Translations under genes and position numbers: made by a program
Assembly (NCBI RefSeq): GCF_902859735.1
Contig: NZ_CADIJY010000018.1
Span: 30,965-94,964, forward strand
Direction: 5' to 3'
From: Achromobacter aegrifaciens
GTDB taxonomy: Bacteria > Pseudomonadota > Gammaproteobacteria > Burkholderiales > Burkholderiaceae_B
DNA length: 64,000 nt
Part shown: positions 16,845-25,118 of the stretch, piece after piece
How the letters are laid out: every line of letters begins with the position of its first letter
Numbering within the stretch: the stretch's first letter is position 1
Notes under the pieces: model-generated
What the model was told of the DNA's origin: nothing
What the model saw: only the letters and a program-made list of their open reading frames with translations
The model's database searches: none

Positions 16845-17465
16845 ATGAATGACGATATCTCGGCCTACGCGCGCCAGGGTTTCGGCACGGCGATGGCGCC
16901 CAAGGCGCCCTATGGCCTGCTGATCGTGGACCTGGTCAACGGCTTTGCCGATCCGGCTGTGTTCGGCGGCGGCAATATCCCCCAGGCCATCGAGCAGACC
17001 GTTGGCCTGCTGGCGCATGCGCGCAAGCAGGGCTGGCCGGTGGCGCACAGCCGCATCGTGTTCGCCGACGACGACGCGGACCACAACATCTTCACCTTGA
17101 AGGTGCCGGGCATGCTGACCCTGAAGGAAGCGGACCACAACAGCGCCATCGTGCCGCAGCTTGCGCCCGCGGCCGGCGAACTGGTGGTGCGCAAGACGGT
17201 GCCTTCGGCGTTCTTCGGCACCAGCCTGGCGGCCTGGCTGTCGCAACGGGGCGTGCAGACGCTGCTGGTGGCGGGCGCGGTCACCAGCGGCTGCGTGCGG
17301 GCCAGCGTGGTGGACGCCATGCAGTACGGCTTCCGGCCGCTGGTGGTGTCGGATTGCGTGGGCGACCGCGCCATCGGCCCGCATGACGCCAACCTCTTCG
17401 ACATGCAGCAGAAGTACGCCACCGTGTTGACGCGGGACGAAGCCATGCGCGCTACGCAGGCCTGA
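16845..17465 (+). CDS. picF: Maleamate amidohydrolase (isochorismatase family; NicF homologue)
   Basis: 206-residue cysteine hydrolase that converts maleamate to maleate and ammonia. The catalytic triad fits NicF: Asp29 (LLIVDLVNGF), Lys117 (VVRKTVPSAFFGT) and Cys150 (AVTSGCVRASVVDAM). AGGAG precedes ATG 16845. It is the last gene of the picCEDF operon and is followed by a bidirectional terminator. The maleate cis-trans isomerase needed to reach fumarate is not in this window. Confidence 0.92.
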   Translation: MNDDISAYARQGFGTAMAPKAPYGLLIVDLVNGFADPAVFGGGNIPQAIEQTVGLLAHARKQGWPVAHSRIVFADDDADHNIFTLKVPGMLTLKEADHNSAIVPQLAPAAGELVVRKTVPSAFFGTSLAAWLSQRGVQTLLVAGAVTSGCVRASVVDAMQYGFRPLVVSDCVGDRAIGPHDANLFDMQQKYATVLTRDEAMRATQA

Positions 17466-17486
17466 GCTGGCGCCGCAGACCGGAAC

Positions 17487-17525
17487 AAAAAAAAGGGTTG
17501 CGCCACGGGGCGCAACCCTTTTTTT
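17487..17525. terminator. Bidirectional terminator between picF and picB4
   Basis: Eight A, the arm GGGTTGCGCC, loop ACGG, the arm GGCGCAACCC, then seven T. The stem is perfect and flanked by A and T tracts, so it ends both convergent operons. Confidence 0.92.
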
Positions 17526-17543
17526 ACATTGCCCTTCCGCGTT

Positions 17544-18062
17544 CTAGACGGGATAGACCAGGTCGTTGGCCAGGATGGTGGTGTCATACACCACCTGCCG
17601 TTCCTTCAGCTTGAGCACGCCGTCCTGCCGCGTGTAGCGGTCGTAGTATGTGCCGGCCAGGTGCAGGGTGGTGGGACCTTCCACCAGCGTCTGCATCAGC
17701 ATGAATGCCGCCTGGGACTCGATTTCGCCATCCGCGGATTCGCTGATGACGCGGGTGTTGCTGACCAGATGCAGCATGTAGCGCGGGGCGAACATCTGGG
17801 TGCGAGAAATGGCCACGGCGCGGTCATGCATCATGGCGCGGCCTTCGGAGTACACCAGGCCGACGGGCAGGCCCAGTTCGGCGTTCTCGCGCGCGGTGAC
17901 GCGGTACAGGCCGTCCTCGGTGAAGAAGTCCGGCCAGGCCTCGACCTGGCCCGCGTCCAGGGCGGCGCAGTAGTCGGCGTGGAATTCCTCGATCTCCAGT
18001 CGCAGCGCGATGGCGCGCGCGGGATCGATCTTGCGGGGGGAGTATTCGAATCGGGTTCTCAT
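17544..18062 (-). CDS. picB4: Rieske oxygenase small (beta) subunit of 6-hydroxypicolinate 3-monooxygenase
   Basis: 172-residue protein of the ring-hydroxylating dioxygenase beta-subunit (NTF2-like) fold. EIEEFHADYCAALDAGQVEA, FFTEDGLYRVTAREN and YDTTILANDLVYPV are typical. Start ATG 18062, with AGGAA upstream, just after the large subunit gene. The subunit is structural. Together with the large subunit, reductase and ferredoxin it makes the four-component PicB that 3-hydroxylates 6-hydroxypicolinate. Numbering B1-B4 follows transcription order and is my assignment. Confidence 0.85.
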   Translation of the reverse strand: MRTRFEYSPRKIDPARAIALRLEIEEFHADYCAALDAGQVEAWPDFFTEDGLYRVTARENAELGLPVGLVYSEGRAMMHDRAVAISRTQMFAPRYMLHLVSNTRVISESADGEIESQAAFMLMQTLVEGPTTLHLAGTYYDRYTRQDGVLKLKERQVVYDTTILANDLVYPV

Positions 18063-18079
18063 GTTTCCTGGTTCCTGCC

Positions 18080-19369
18080 TCAGAAGCCCATCACGCTGCG
18101 GTAATAGCTGTACATGGAGCGGATCGCAGCTTCCGAGATCAGCGTGTTGGAGGTGCCTTGCTTGCCGGACTCCAGCTTCAGCACGTTGACGTCGGTGCTG
18201 GCGCGGCGCACGCCTTCCTGCACGAACTTCATGGCTTCGTTGTCTTCCAGGCCGAGGAAGCCGGCCGGCCCCATCAGGTTGCCCTGGCGCAGACGATGGC
18301 GCTCCATCTCGGGCGTGTCGTCCTCGTAGCCGAACATGGTCCATTGCATGATCATGCTGTCGGGCCCGTTGGGCACGATCTGGCGCACGCCCAGCGTGTT
18401 CATTTCACGTTGCACGATCAGGTTGGGCCAGACGGTCTGCATGGTGACCGACCAGGGCGAGTCGAATTCCTTGACGAACTCCAGGAAGCGGTCGTCCTGC
18501 AGGTGCAGGCCGTCGTGGAAGGAGCGCATTTCCTTCTTGTTCTCTTCGCTGACGTTGGCGTACTTGTCCTCGCTCTTGGCTGAAGCCATGGTGCCATGGC
18601 GGCCATGCACCGGATCGACCAGCATGGCGGACTTGTTGCCCGCCACCAGCAGCCCGAACACCACCAGGAACGAATGCAGCAGGGTTGCGTGGTACGGATC
18701 CTTCAGGTTCTCGTGATACATCTTCCAGTTGCACGGCAGCTCGTTGCGGTAGTAACCGTGGATCTTGAGCTTCTTGCCCGGGAAGACGGTGTCGAAATCG
18801 GCCAGGATTTCGGGTGTCAGGTATTCCTCGATGGGTTCGACCTCATCGCTGTAGGACGCGAAGATGACGCCGTTGCGCGTGGTGACGCGCAGCTTGCGCA
18901 GGCCGTGGTCTTCGTTCTTGAAGTCCTTGGGCATGCCGCCCTCGCGGTTCACGCCGCGCTTGAAGGGGATGCCCTGCAGATTGCCCTTCAGGTCGTAGGA
19001 CCACTGGTGGTAGGGGCAGACGAATTCCTTGGCGTTGCCCTGGCTGTGGCGGCAGAACTCCGCGCCGCGGTGGGCGCAGCGGTTCTCGAACACATTGACC
19101 GAGCCGTCTTCGGCGCGCGACACCACCACCGGGGTCGGCCCCACGTAGGACCGCTTGTAGTCGCCCGGGTTCGGCAGCTCGGCTTCCAGGGCCACGTAGT
19201 TCCAGGTCTTGCCGTGGAAGATCTTTTCCACTTCCTGGTCGTAGACGGCGCGGCTGGTGTAGACCCAGTCGGGGATGTAGTGCAGCGCGTCTTCCGGCCA
19301 GACACAGTCGGCCAGGGCGGTGTCCTTGGACGCCATCGTAAGGCCGATGACGGTTTGCGATTGATACAT
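18080..19369 (-). CDS. picB3: Rieske oxygenase large (alpha) subunit of 6-hydroxypicolinate 3-monooxygenase
   Basis: 429-residue catalytic alpha subunit. The Rieske centre is C98-x-H100 (CAHRG) and C118-x2-H121 (CPYHQW). The mononuclear iron site has His227 and His232 in DPYHATLLHSF. ATG 19369 is chosen for the RBS AGGAG and because the open frame upstream is in a shadow of the reductase gene. It sits between reductase and beta-subunit genes on the minus strand. Aromatic-ring dioxygenases such as anthranilate or benzoate oxygenase are relatives; the cluster points to a hydroxypyridine carboxylate. Confidence 0.88.
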   Translation of the reverse strand: MYQSQTVIGLTMASKDTALADCVWPEDALHYIPDWVYTSRAVYDQEVEKIFHGKTWNYVALEAELPNPGDYKRSYVGPTPVVVSRAEDGSVNVFENRCAHRGAEFCRHSQGNAKEFVCPYHQWSYDLKGNLQGIPFKRGVNREGGMPKDFKNEDHGLRKLRVTTRNGVIFASYSDEVEPIEEYLTPEILADFDTVFPGKKLKIHGYYRNELPCNWKMYHENLKDPYHATLLHSFLVVFGLLVAGNKSAMLVDPVHGRHGTMASAKSEDKYANVSEENKKEMRSFHDGLHLQDDRFLEFVKEFDSPWSVTMQTVWPNLIVQREMNTLGVRQIVPNGPDSMIMQWTMFGYEDDTPEMERHRLRQGNLMGPAGFLGLEDNEAMKFVQEGVRRASTDVNVLKLESGKQGTSNTLISEAAIRSMYSYYRSVMGF

Positions 19370-19407
19370 GAAAAGCTCCTGTCGATGCGGGGGCGGTAAT
19401 GGTGGGG

Positions 19408-20706
19408 TCAGGACGCGGCGGCGTTCTGCTGGCAGGCTTTCACCAGCGGCTTGAGCGCCACGGTCTCGTCGGCATAGCGCTCGGGATCGATGGCGATGCC
19501 TTGTTCGAACAGCACGCGCAGCTGGCGCAGGTCGCCGCCGGCGTTGATGGCGATGGCATGCACCGGCACGCCGTCGCGGTGGCCAAGCCAGATGAACTTG
19601 GGCGCCTCGGACTGCGCCTGGGGCACGCCGCGGCAGGCATAGACCAGGTCCGGCTGGGGCAGGCCCAACATCTGTACGTTGCAGCCATATTGGTCCGTCC
19701 AGAACCACGGATAGGGCTCGGCCGGCGCGGGCTGGTCCAGCATGCCGGCCGCGGCCGCGCGCGCCTGTTCGTTGGCGTTCTGCCAGGATTCCAGCCGCAG
19801 CGCCATGTTCAGGTGACGCCGGTGCTGGCTGGCGCAATCGCCGGCCGCATATATGTTTGGGTCGCTGCTACGGCAGGCGGCGTCCACCGCGATGCCGCCA
19901 TTGGCGGGATCCAGCGCCAGACCGGCTTGCGCGGCCAGCGATACGTCGGGCACCAGGCCGATGGCCACCACCACGACGTCGGCCTCGATAGAGGAAGCGT
20001 CTTGCAGTTCTATATTGAAGCGCGCCTGATGCCGCACAGCGGCATCCGCATGGGGCTGCCAGTCGGTGCGCGCGATGCGCGCGTCCAGGCGCAGGTCCAC
20101 GCCGGCGTGGCGGGCGCGTTCGGCCAGCCAATCCGACAGGGCCGCGGGCAGCACGCGTTCCAGCAAGCGGGGCGCGCTTTCCAGCACGGTGACTGCGGCG
20201 CCCAGGGCGCGCGCAGTGGACGCCACCTCCAGGCCCAGGAAGCCGCCGCCGATGACGGCCACGCGCGCCTGCGGCGTGAGGGCGGCGCGCAGCGCCGCGG
20301 CATCGTCCAGCGTCCTGATGTAATGCACGCCCGGCGTGCCGCGCGGCAGGCTGGGCAGTTCGCGCGCCCGCCCGCCGGTGGCGAGCAGGCAGCGGCTATA
20401 GGGGAGGCTGCGGCCGTCGGCCAGTTCGACCAGACGTTTGGCAGCGTCGATCCGCAAGGCCTGCATGCCGGTCAGCAGGGTGACGCCTTGCTGCGCATAG
20501 AAGTCTTGGGGGTGCACAGCGGTCTGGCCATGCGCGCCCGGGCTTTGCAGCACGTCCTTGGACAGGGGCGGGCGCTCATAGGGCGCGTGCGCTTCCTGGC
20601 CGATCAGCGTGATGGGGCCGGCATGGCCCAGGCCGCGCAACGTGGCCGCCGTCACCGCGCCGGTCTGGCCGGCGCCGATGATGAGGATCGGATCTGCGTC
20701 AGCCAT
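19408..20706 (-). CDS. picB2: FAD-dependent ferredoxin reductase of the PicB oxygenase
   Basis: 432-residue NAD(P)H:ferredoxin reductase (rubredoxin/putidaredoxin reductase type). The FAD-binding GxGxxG is ILIIGAGQTGAVTA near the N-terminus, the NADH-binding one is VAVIGGGFLGLEVA near residue 150, and IYAAGDCAS is the second FAD motif. It begins at ATG 20706, 2 bases after the ferredoxin stop. It passes electrons from NADH to the Rieske ferredoxin and on to the oxygenase. Confidence 0.9.
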   Translation of the reverse strand: MADADPILIIGAGQTGAVTAATLRGLGHAGPITLIGQEAHAPYERPPLSKDVLQSPGAHGQTAVHPQDFYAQQGVTLLTGMQALRIDAAKRLVELADGRSLPYSRCLLATGGRARELPSLPRGTPGVHYIRTLDDAAALRAALTPQARVAVIGGGFLGLEVASTARALGAAVTVLESAPRLLERVLPAALSDWLAERARHAGVDLRLDARIARTDWQPHADAAVRHQARFNIELQDASSIEADVVVVAIGLVPDVSLAAQAGLALDPANGGIAVDAACRSSDPNIYAAGDCASQHRRHLNMALRLESWQNANEQARAAAAGMLDQPAPAEPYPWFWTDQYGCNVQMLGLPQPDLVYACRGVPQAQSEAPKFIWLGHRDGVPVHAIAINAGGDLRQLRVLFEQGIAIDPERYADETVALKPLVKACQQNAAAS

Positions 20707-20708
20707 GG

Positions 20709-21023
20709 TCAGCCTTGCAGGTTGGCATAGATGTCCTGGCCTTCGACCTTGACCGGATAGATGCGGATGCCGGTGGTGGCGGGCGCGCACATGGCCTGGC
20801 CGGTGCGGATGTCGAATTTGGCCTGGTGCAGCGGGCATTCGATGCAGCCGTCTTCCAGATAGCCGTCGGACAGCAGCGCGTAGGCGTGGGTACAGACATT
20901 GTCGGAGGCGTGGAACTCGCCTTCGATGCGATACAGCGCAAGCTGCTTTTCGCCGGCGGCGACGGGGATCACCTCGTCGTCTTCGGTCAGTTGGTCGGTA
21001 GAGGCAATGCGGATCCAGTTCAT
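20709..21023 (-). CDS. picB1: Rieske-type ferredoxin of the PicB oxygenase
   Basis: 104-residue [2Fe-2S] Rieske ferredoxin with Cys44-x-His46 (CTHA) and Cys63-x2-His66 (CPLH). It is the first gene of the picB operon on the minus strand. Its promoter region holds two PicR-type operators only 12-48 bases upstream. Small length and lack of other domains fit bacterial dioxygenase ferredoxins. Confidence 0.9.
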   Translation of the reverse strand: MNWIRIASTDQLTEDDEVIPVAAGEKQLALYRIEGEFHASDNVCTHAYALLSDGYLEDGCIECPLHQAKFDIRTGQAMCAPATTGIRIYPVKVEGQDIYANLQG

Positions 21024-21035
21024 ATCAACTCGCTC

Positions 21036-21049
21036 GTCAGTATGCTGAG
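21036..21049. promoter_or_regulatory. PicR-type operator 1 of the picB promoter
   Basis: GTCAGTATGCTGAG, 13 of 14 match to the consensus. It lies 12 bases before the picB1 start, so a bound repressor would block initiation or early elongation. Confidence 0.7.
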
Positions 21050-21057
21050 TAATTGTC

Positions 21058-21071
21058 GTCAGTGTACTGCC
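21058..21071. promoter_or_regulatory. PicR-type operator 2 of the picB promoter
   Basis: GTCAGTGTACTGCC, 13 of 14 match. Its centre is 22 bp from operator 1, about two helical turns. Confidence 0.7.
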
Positions 21072-21289
21072 TAAAAAAACAAGTCAGGAGCTAGGGATTT
21101 CCCCGACAGGCGGCGGGTCGAAGGGCGGCGGCGCGGGCCTATTATGCACGGCGTTCGCGGTGCGCAATCGCGACCGTCCGCTATATGTAAGGAGTACCCG
21201 CAAATAGCCCTCGGACCCGTGAAAAAAAACCGCCGGAATGAGTGGAAACCCAGGCGTTTCGCGGGCGTCGGCAGTGGGGATTTACCTTG

Positions 21290-21318
21290 TTGACACTCAA
21301 AATTACTGTCAGTATGCT
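21290..21318 (+). promoter_or_regulatory. Sigma-70-like promoter of the picT1-picA operon
   Basis: TTGACA at 21290-21295 is a perfect -35. TATGCT at 21313-21318 is a fair -10 with a 17-base spacer. The -10 lies inside the first operator, which explains repression by simple occlusion. Confidence 0.7.
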
Positions 21319-21321
21319 GAT
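21308..21321. promoter_or_regulatory. PicR-type operator 1 of the picT1-picA promoter
   Basis: GTCAGTATGCTGAT, full match to the regulon consensus, overlapping the -10 element. Confidence 0.75.
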
Positions 21322-21327
21322 CAACAA

Positions 21328-21341
21328 TTCAGTGTGCTAAC
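21328..21341. promoter_or_regulatory. PicR-type operator 2 of the picT1-picA promoter
   Basis: TTCAGTGTGCTAAC, 12 of 14 match, centred 20 bp downstream of operator 1 and covering the expected transcription start. The rest of the 21072-21426 gap shows nothing else clear. Confidence 0.65.
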
Positions 21342-21426
21342 GTTTTTTTCGGATGTACGCGAGTGGCGTTGGCATGAGTTGAGGCGGGTCCAAGGGGACT
21401 CAATCGAACCAGATCGGGAGCAATGA

Positions 21427-22530
21427 ATGCAACGACGCCGTTTCCTCGCACAAGCCGCCGGCGCAGCCGGCGCGGGCCTCGCCACCGTGGGCATGCCCGC
21501 CGTCGCGCAATCCGCGCCGTCGGTGCGCTGGCGCATGTCCACCAGCTGGCCCAAGAGCCTGGACACTATCTACGGCTCGGCCGAAGAACTCTGCAAGCGC
21601 GTGGCGCAGCTGACCGACGGCAAGTTCGAGATCCGCGCCTTTCCCGGCGGCGAACTGGTGCCCGCGGCGCAGAACATGGACGCGGTCAGCAATGGCACGG
21701 TGGAATGCAACCACGTGCTGAGCACGGCCTACATCGGCAAGAACACCGCCCTGACCTTCGACACCGGCCTGTCCTTCGGCCTGAGCGCGCGCCAGCATAA
21801 CGCCTGGATCGCCTACGGCGGCGGCTTGAAGATGCTGCGCGCGCTCTATAAGAAGTACAACATCGTCAACCACGTCTGTGGCAACGTCGGCGTGCAGATG
21901 GGCGGCTGGTACCGCAAGGAGATCAAGTCGGTCGCCGACCTGAAGGGCCTGAACATGCGGATCGGCGGCATCGGTGGCATGGTGCTGTCCAAGCTGGGCG
22001 CGGTGCCGCAGCAGATCCCGCCGGGCGACATCTATCCCGCGCTGGAAAAGGGCACCATCGACGCGGCCGAATGGATCGGCCCCTACGACGACGAGAAGCT
22101 GGGCTTCAACAAGGTGGCGCCGTACTACTACTCGCCGGGCTGGTTCGAAGGCAGTGCCTCGATCACCAGCATGGTGCACGACAAGGCATGGGAAGCCCTG
22201 CCGCCGGCCTACCAGGCAGCGTTCGAGGCGGCGGCCGGCGAGCAGACCATGCGCATGCTGGCCAACTACGATGCGCGCAATCCGCTGGCGCTGCGCAAGC
22301 TGATCGCCGGCGGCGCCAAGGTCAGCTTCTTCCCCAAGGAAGTGATGGACGCGGCGTACAACGCCTCGCAGGAACTGTGGGCCGAACTCTCGGCCAAGAA
22401 CCCGGACTTCGCCGCCATCTTCCCCGATTGGAAGAAATTCCAGGCCGAGCAGGCGGCTTGGTTCCGTGTGGCTGAAAGCCCGCTGGACAACTACACCTTC
22501 GCCGCCGTGGCGAAGGCCCAGGCCAAGTAA
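21427..22530 (+). CDS. picT1: TRAP transporter solute-binding protein (DctP/TakP type), picolinate uptake
   Basis: 367-residue periplasmic receptor. An N-terminal twin-arginine-like signal (MQRRRFLAQAAGAAGAGLA) ends near PAVAQ. The mature part (WRMSTSWPKSLDTIYGSAEE, LKGLNMRIGGIGGMVLSKLG, PPGDIYPALEKGTIDAAEWI) is typical of TakP-like TRAP receptors for carboxylates. Its membrane partners lie 7 kb downstream (29912-32199), behind the picA and ABC genes. GGGAG precedes ATG 21427. Confidence 0.88.
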   Translation: MQRRRFLAQAAGAAGAGLATVGMPAVAQSAPSVRWRMSTSWPKSLDTIYGSAEELCKRVAQLTDGKFEIRAFPGGELVPAAQNMDAVSNGTVECNHVLSTAYIGKNTALTFDTGLSFGLSARQHNAWIAYGGGLKMLRALYKKYNIVNHVCGNVGVQMGGWYRKEIKSVADLKGLNMRIGGIGGMVLSKLGAVPQQIPPGDIYPALEKGTIDAAEWIGPYDDEKLGFNKVAPYYYSPGWFEGSASITSMVHDKAWEALPPAYQAAFEAAAGEQTMRMLANYDARNPLALRKLIAGGAKVSFFPKEVMDAAYNASQELWAELSAKNPDFAAIFPDWKKFQAEQAAWFRVAESPLDNYTFAAVAKAQAK

Positions 22531-22532
22531 CC

Positions 22533-22694
22533 AGTGTCCTGCCCCGCAGATACGCCCGCACGAAATCCCCCCATGAACGTCAGGGCGTCGTTGCAAATCC
22601 TCGCGATACCTTCGGGTATCGCTGCGGTTTGCGCCTAGCCCCGATGCTCATGGAGGAATTTCGTCATGCGGGCGCATCTACGGGACAGGACACT
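22533..22694. repeat. 162-bp imperfect palindromic element between picT1 and picA1
   Basis: The outer arms AGTGTCCTGCCCCGCAGAT.. and ..ATCTACGGGACAGGACACT are complementary over about 28 bases with few mismatches. Homology continues inward (CGAAAT..CCATGA versus its partner TCATGG..ATTTCG). The centre is a perfect stem GCGATACC-TTCG-GGTATCGC (22603-22622). There is no T-tract. The whole intergenic space is one long hairpin, which suggests a REP/BOX-like palindromic element or an mRNA processing signal inside the operon. Confidence 0.8.
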
Positions 22695-22715
22695 AACAGG
22701 AGATAAAGGGTAGTC

Positions 22716-25118
22716 ATGACGACAGCAAACGCCGATACGCACGGCCGGCCAGGCAAGCCGCAGGGAGTGGGCGCGCGGGTGCCGCGCAAGGAGGACGCGC
22801 GCCATCTGCACGGCAAGGGCAATTTCGTGGCCGACATGGCCATGCCCGGTCTCTGCGAGGTGGCCTTCCTGCGCAGTCCGCTGGCGCATGCGCGCATCGC
22901 TTCGGTGCGCGTGGCCGAGCAGATCGCGGACAAGGCGTTTGTGCGCCAGGCCATGGCCGATGCGCGCGACATCGTGGCGGATTCCACCTTGCCCAGCTAC
23001 CAGGTGTCGGCCCAGCCGCCGCTGGCCTCGGGCAAGGTGCGCTTCGTGGGCGAGCCCGTGGCCATGGTGTTCGCGCCGACCCGCGCCGAAGCCGAGGACT
23101 ACGCGGAGATGATCGAGGTCGACTACGACGACCTGCCGGTGTATGCGGACGTCGTCAGCGCCCAGGCGGCCCAGGGCGATTTCGTGCATGAGCAGTGGCG
23201 CGACAACGTCTTCGTCACCCTCAATGTCGACAAGCAGTTCGATGAGCTGGCAGCGCAGGCGGACGTGGTCGTGCGCCGCAAAATCGACCTGTCGCGGCAA
23301 TGCATGGTGCCGATGGAAGGCAAGGCGGTGCTGGCCTACTGGGACCACCAGGCCGACCAGCTGGTGGTGGTCAGCGCGACCCAGGTGCCCCATATGATCC
23401 GCAGCGTGCTGGCCCAGTGCCTGGACCTGGAGCAGGGCCGGGTGCGGGTGGTGTCGCCGGACGTGGGCGGCGCCTTCGGCTACAAGTGCGTGCTGCAGCA
23501 GGAAGAGCTGTGCGTAGCCTGGCTGGCCAAAACCTTCAAGAAGCCGTTCCGCTTCATCGAAGACCGCCGCGAACACCTGACCGCGGGCGCCAATTCGCGC
23601 GAGCACCATTATGAAATGGTGGCCTATGCGGATCGCCGCGGCAAGCTGCTGGCGTTGGACGCCAAGATCACCATCGACGGCGGGGCCTATTCGGTCTGGC
23701 CGTTCACCATCGGCCTGGAACCGGGCCAGGCCATCGGCAACCTGCCGGGACCGTATGCATTCAAGGGCTATCGCTGCGTGACGCGGGCGGTGGCCACCAA
23801 CAAGCCGGGCTTCGTGCCGTATCGCGGCGTGGCGCGCACGGGCGTGTGCTTCGCCATGGAATTGACGATGGACGCGATCGCCCGCGAGGTCGGACGCGAG
23901 CCTTGGGAAATCCGCCAGGAAAACCTGGTGCAGGGCGAGCAGATGCCCTACGTCAACGTCACCGGCAAGCACCTGGACAGCGGCGATTATCCCGCCAGCC
24001 TGCAACAGGCCATGGACATGATAGGGGTGGACGCGATCCGCGAACGCCAGCGCCAGGGCGAGGCCGACGGCCGCCTCATTGGCGTGGGGCTGGCGACGTA
24101 CACCGAACAGGCCGCGCACGGCACCTCGGTGTTCGCGGCCTGGGGCACGCCCGTGATACCGGGCTTTGACCAAGCCACCGCGCGGGTCACGCCGGACGGC
24201 GGGCTGGAACTGCGGGTCGGCGTGCATTCGCACGGGCAGGGCATGGAGACCACCTTCGCCCAGATCGCCAATGAAATCCTGGGCGTGGACGTGGCCAGCA
24301 TCAAGCTGCTGCATGGCGACACCGGTCAGACGCCGTTCTCCACCGGCACCTACGCCTCGCGTTCGTTGGTGATGTCCGGCGGCGCCGTGTCGCAGGCCTG
24401 CAAACGCCTGCTGCCGCGGCTCACGCATATCGGCGCGCATCTGCTGCAGGCCGATCCCGCCAGTGTGACCTGGAACGGCGACCGGCTGGAAGCCGGCGGC
24501 AAGTCGGTGTCGGTCAAGGACGTGGCCGACGCCTGGTACTTGCGGCCGCAATTGTTGCCGCCCGACGTGGACGCCGCTGGCCTGGAAGTCACCGTGGGCT
24601 ACAAGCCCAAGGTCGACACCGGCTGTTTCACCTATGCGACCCATGCGGCGGTGGTGGCGGTGGACCCGGGCACGGGCGGCGTGGAAATTCTGGATTATGT
24701 GGTGGTGGAGGACTGCGGGACCATGATCAACCCCATGGTGGTCGAAGGCCAGACCATAGGCGGCGTGGCCCAGGGCATAGGCACCGCGTTCTACGAGGAA
24801 ACACCTTACGACGACAATGGCCAGCCGCTGGCCTCGACCCTGGCGGACTACATGCTGCCAGGCGCCACCGAGGTTCCGAACATGCGCCTGCACCACTTCG
24901 AGACGCCGTCGCCGCATACGGAGTTCGGCGCCAAGGGCATGGGCGAGGGCGGCGCCATCGCGCCGCCGGCGGTGCTGTTCAACGCGGTCAACGACGCGCT
25001 GCGGCCATTGGGCGCAGTCGAACTGCTGCGCACGCCGCTGTCTCCAACCCGGGTGTTGGCCGCCATCGCTCAGGGCAGCCGCAAGACCGCAACCGTCGCC
25101 ACGGAGGTGACGGCATGA
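22716..25118 (+). CDS. picA1: Picolinate dehydrogenase, molybdopterin-binding large subunit
   Basis: 800-residue Mo-binding subunit of the xanthine dehydrogenase family. It hydroxylates picolinate at C6 with water as oxygen source. Landmarks are the N-terminal PRKEDARHLHGKGNFVAD, the Mo-cofactor region PDVGGAFGYK, and the C-terminal FGAKGMGEGGAI with the catalytic Glu. AGGAG precedes ATG 22716. It overlaps picA2 by 4 bases (ATGA). CoxL-type CO dehydrogenases are relatives, but the active-site Cys loop of CODH is not seen. Confidence 0.88.
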   Translation: MTTANADTHGRPGKPQGVGARVPRKEDARHLHGKGNFVADMAMPGLCEVAFLRSPLAHARIASVRVAEQIADKAFVRQAMADARDIVADSTLPSYQVSAQPPLASGKVRFVGEPVAMVFAPTRAEAEDYAEMIEVDYDDLPVYADVVSAQAAQGDFVHEQWRDNVFVTLNVDKQFDELAAQADVVVRRKIDLSRQCMVPMEGKAVLAYWDHQADQLVVVSATQVPHMIRSVLAQCLDLEQGRVRVVSPDVGGAFGYKCVLQQEELCVAWLAKTFKKPFRFIEDRREHLTAGANSREHHYEMVAYADRRGKLLALDAKITIDGGAYSVWPFTIGLEPGQAIGNLPGPYAFKGYRCVTRAVATNKPGFVPYRGVARTGVCFAMELTMDAIAREVGREPWEIRQENLVQGEQMPYVNVTGKHLDSGDYPASLQQAMDMIGVDAIRERQRQGEADGRLIGVGLATYTEQAAHGTSVFAAWGTPVIPGFDQATARVTPDGGLELRVGVHSHGQGMETTFAQIANEILGVDVASIKLLHGDTGQTPFSTGTYASRSLVMSGGAVSQACKRLLPRLTHIGAHLLQADPASVTWNGDRLEAGGKSVSVKDVADAWYLRPQLLPPDVDAAGLEVTVGYKPKVDTGCFTYATHAAVVAVDPGTGGVEILDYVVVEDCGTMINPMVVEGQTIGGVAQGIGTAFYEETPYDDNGQPLASTLADYMLPGATEVPNMRLHHFETPSPHTEFGAKGMGEGGAIAPPAVLFNAVNDALRPLGAVELLRTPLSPTRVLAAIAQGSRKTATVATEVTA

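Noticed and set aside
11446-21071. Nicotinate (nic) pathway assignment
   Set aside because: NicD, NicX and NicF homologues are present, but the flavin monooxygenase NicC is absent and a Rieske oxygenase plus decarboxylase replace it, which fits picolinate better.
22533-22694. Insertion sequence or rho-independent terminator
   Set aside because: No transposase, no target-site duplication seen and no T-tract; better described as a palindromic element.
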